Below are positions 5,955-6,489 of a DNA stretch of 6,489 nt, one piece after another (positions within the stretch are counted from its first letter, which is position 1; each line of letters opens with the position of its first letter). The translations under genes were made by a program, and so were the position numbers. The notes under the pieces were generated by a model. It was not told the origin of the DNA. It was given only the letters and a program-made list of their open reading frames with translations, and did no database searches. The stretch lies in the NCBI GenBank assembly GCA_964348185.1, contig CAYGBW010000104.1:1-6489 (forward strand), given 5' to 3'. The stretch is from CAYGBW01 sp964348185. Lineage in GTDB: Bacteria; Desulfobacterota; BSN033; WVXP01.

Positions 5955-5978
5955 CCTTGAGGGGAGGATTACAAGGAT
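5953..5978. repeat. 7-bp inverted repeat ATCCTTG/CAAGGAT
   Basis: ATCCTTG (5953-5959) and CAAGGAT (5972-5978) are perfect reverse complements around a 12-nt purine-rich loop. The left arm overlaps the last two bases of the preceding nested stem, and the right arm overlaps the outer 10-bp inverted repeat at 5973. The stems are therefore mutually exclusive at their edges. Confidence 0.4.
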
Positions 5979-6014
5979 GTTCAATTCGTTCAAGTTGTTC
6001 GATTCGTTCAAAAC
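5979..6014. repeat. four tandem 9-bp units, GTTCRATTC type
   Basis: The units are GTTCAATTC, GTTCAAGTT, GTTCGATTC and GTTCAAAAC. GTTC is invariant and the last three or four bases vary. Related sequence in the opposite orientation lies at 6064-6096. A short period that is a multiple of three makes reading frames through it look like short peptide repeats (for example ERIEQLERIE on the minus strand), which I regard as an artefact. Confidence 0.6.
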
Positions 6015-6116
6015 GTAAATCCATTTCGAAATAACCAAATCCCCCGAACACGAGATAAAGCCGCTCGAACAAGCGAAGCGATCGAACAATTCGAACCTCT
6101 CCGAGCGCTCTAGCGA

Positions 6117-6137
6117 CCCTGAGCACGGCCGAAGGGG
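6117..6137. repeat. variant of a dispersed CCCTGAGC...CGAAGGG intergenic motif
   Basis: The sequence starts CCCTGAGC and ends CCGAAGGGG. It resembles a short motif, CCCTGAGC-x-TGTCGAAGGG, that recurs between genes in many bacterial chromosomes. The resemblance is from memory and the copy is imperfect. It lies inside the 5973-6166 segment, which supports that block being built from repeat sequence. Confidence 0.3.
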
Positions 6138-6222
6138 AGCGGGCGAGAGATAAACAGAACATCCTTTTCAGGAGCAAAGCTTGACTTTATCATCCACCAG
6201 AGCGGGAGGGTTTTGGAGGCCA

Positions 6223-6489
6223 CTAAAGATAATGAGTAAAAACCTCCACGCGCAGGTCTGCGATGTGATAGGCATTGCACGGGTTTTGGTCCTGGGGGCA
6301 ACAGGACAGGCCCATTATCAAATCGCCCTCGGCCTCAAACTCGATGTAATCGCCTGGCCGGGAGAGGGGTTCTTTCACGGTGATCTCGCCGTCGTGTGCA
6401 ATGAGGGTGTGCATAAAGACGTTCATGGGATCGGGGATGAGGTGTTCTTCGATGCCGTACGGCCTCAGGGCTTCGGTGAGGTTGGCCAG
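6223..6489 (-). CDS. DUF1989 family protein (urea carboxylase-associated type), C-terminal part
   Basis: The frame enters from the right edge and ends at TAG (6223-6225), giving the last 88 residues. The ATG at 6426 is internal, because the frame is open upstream of it and family sequence continues there. The visible part matches the DUF1989 C-terminus: a PDPMNVFMHT stretch (20-29), SRPGDYIEFEAEGDLIMGLS (42-61), and CCPQDQNPCN (62-71) with cysteines that the family tends to conserve. The family was annotated as urea carboxylase-associated. Some members, working as pairs, have been shown to be carboxyguanidine deiminases in guanidine assimilation, but standalone members have unknown roles. Whether this copy has a partner cannot be seen here. 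It converges on the MFS gene and is unlikely to share a transcript with it. Confidence 0.82.
   Translation of the reverse strand: MANLTEALRPYGIEEHLIPDPMNVFMHTLIAHDGEITVKEPLSRPGDYIEFEAEGDLIMGLSCCPQDQNPCNAYHIADLRVEVFTHYL

Larger units (their letters stand above)
5973..6166. repeat. 194-bp segment bounded by 10-bp inverted repeats (MITE-like)
   Basis: AAGGATGTTC (5973-5982) is the exact reverse complement of GAACATCCTT (6157-6166). Within it, TTGTTCGAT (5995-6003) is complementary to ATCGAACAA (6081-6089). The size and terminal inverted repeats resemble a miniature inverted-repeat element, but no target-site duplication is visible and there is no coding sequence. It may instead be a dispersed repeat of another kind. 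Confidence 0.4.
5839..6222. other. 384-bp non-coding, repeat-rich convergent intergenic region
   Basis: This stretch lies between the converging MFS and DUF1989 genes. I found no credible gene in it: the minus-strand open frames at 5898-6089 and 5905-6177 read through the repeats and inverted repeats and have no recognisable domain. It instead holds a nested stem-loop (5896-5954), a further 7-bp stem (5953-5978), four 9-bp tandem units (5979-6014), and a 10-bp inverted repeat bounding 5973-6166. No intrinsic terminator with a T-run was found for either flanking gene. Confidence 0.6.

Noticed and set aside
5917..6097. CRISPR array
   Set aside because: The repeat units are 9 bp, contiguous and degenerate, with no spacers and no cas genes.
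5898..6177. Minus-strand open frames (63 and 90 residues) through the repeat block
   Set aside because: They read directly through the 9-bp tandem units and the stem-loops, have no recognisable domain, and their repeated ERIEQLERIE-like segment follows from the repeat period. No convincing ribosome-binding site was seen.

Overview
The window looks like a chromosomal segment from an anaerobic, mid-GC Gram-negative bacterium. A Desulfobacterota (deltaproteobacterial) host is my best guess. It rests on an AcoR-type regulator, M24 and M20 peptidases, a small MFS carrier, a DUF1989 protein and intergenic GTTCRATTC-type 9-bp repeats. That repeat pattern I recall from such genomes; I have not checked it. 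No marker gene fixes the taxonomy.

Layout, left to right. Positions 1-537 (minus) hold the N-terminal 179 codons of a sigma-54 activator of the AcoR/DhaR type, cut by the left edge. Its upstream gap (538-646) has a near-consensus sigma-70 promoter, TTGACA-17-TATGAT, with a perfect 13-bp palindrome overlapping the -35 box. Three minus-strand genes follow and appear to form one operon transcribed from about 4.4 kb leftward: an M20 amidohydrolase (3104-4357), an M24 aminopeptidase P-like enzyme (1797-3053) and DNA polymerase IV, dinB (647-1792). The gaps are 50 nt and 4 nt. Diverging from the M20 gene across a 236-bp intergenic region is a 12-TM MFS transporter (4594-5838, plus). Position 5839-6222 is non-coding and rich in inverted and tandem repeats. 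The right edge (6223-6489, minus) carries the C-terminal 88 residues of a DUF1989 protein, whose family includes the former 'urea carboxylase-associated' proteins.

How they may work together (inference): the MFS carrier and the M20/M24 hydrolases could form an uptake-and-hydrolysis module for a small amide, peptide or N-acyl amino acid. Both hydrolases keep their metal ligands and neither has a visible signal peptide, so they should act in the cytoplasm. dinB looks like a passenger at the operon end, so its expression may follow the peptidases rather than only DNA damage. The substrate cannot be read from the sequence. I did not find a convincing new defence or mobile system. The most unusual material is non-coding: the palindromic promoter near 565, the G8 tract at the M20 ribosome-binding position, the paired leader before the MFS gene, and the structured repeat block at 5896-6166.
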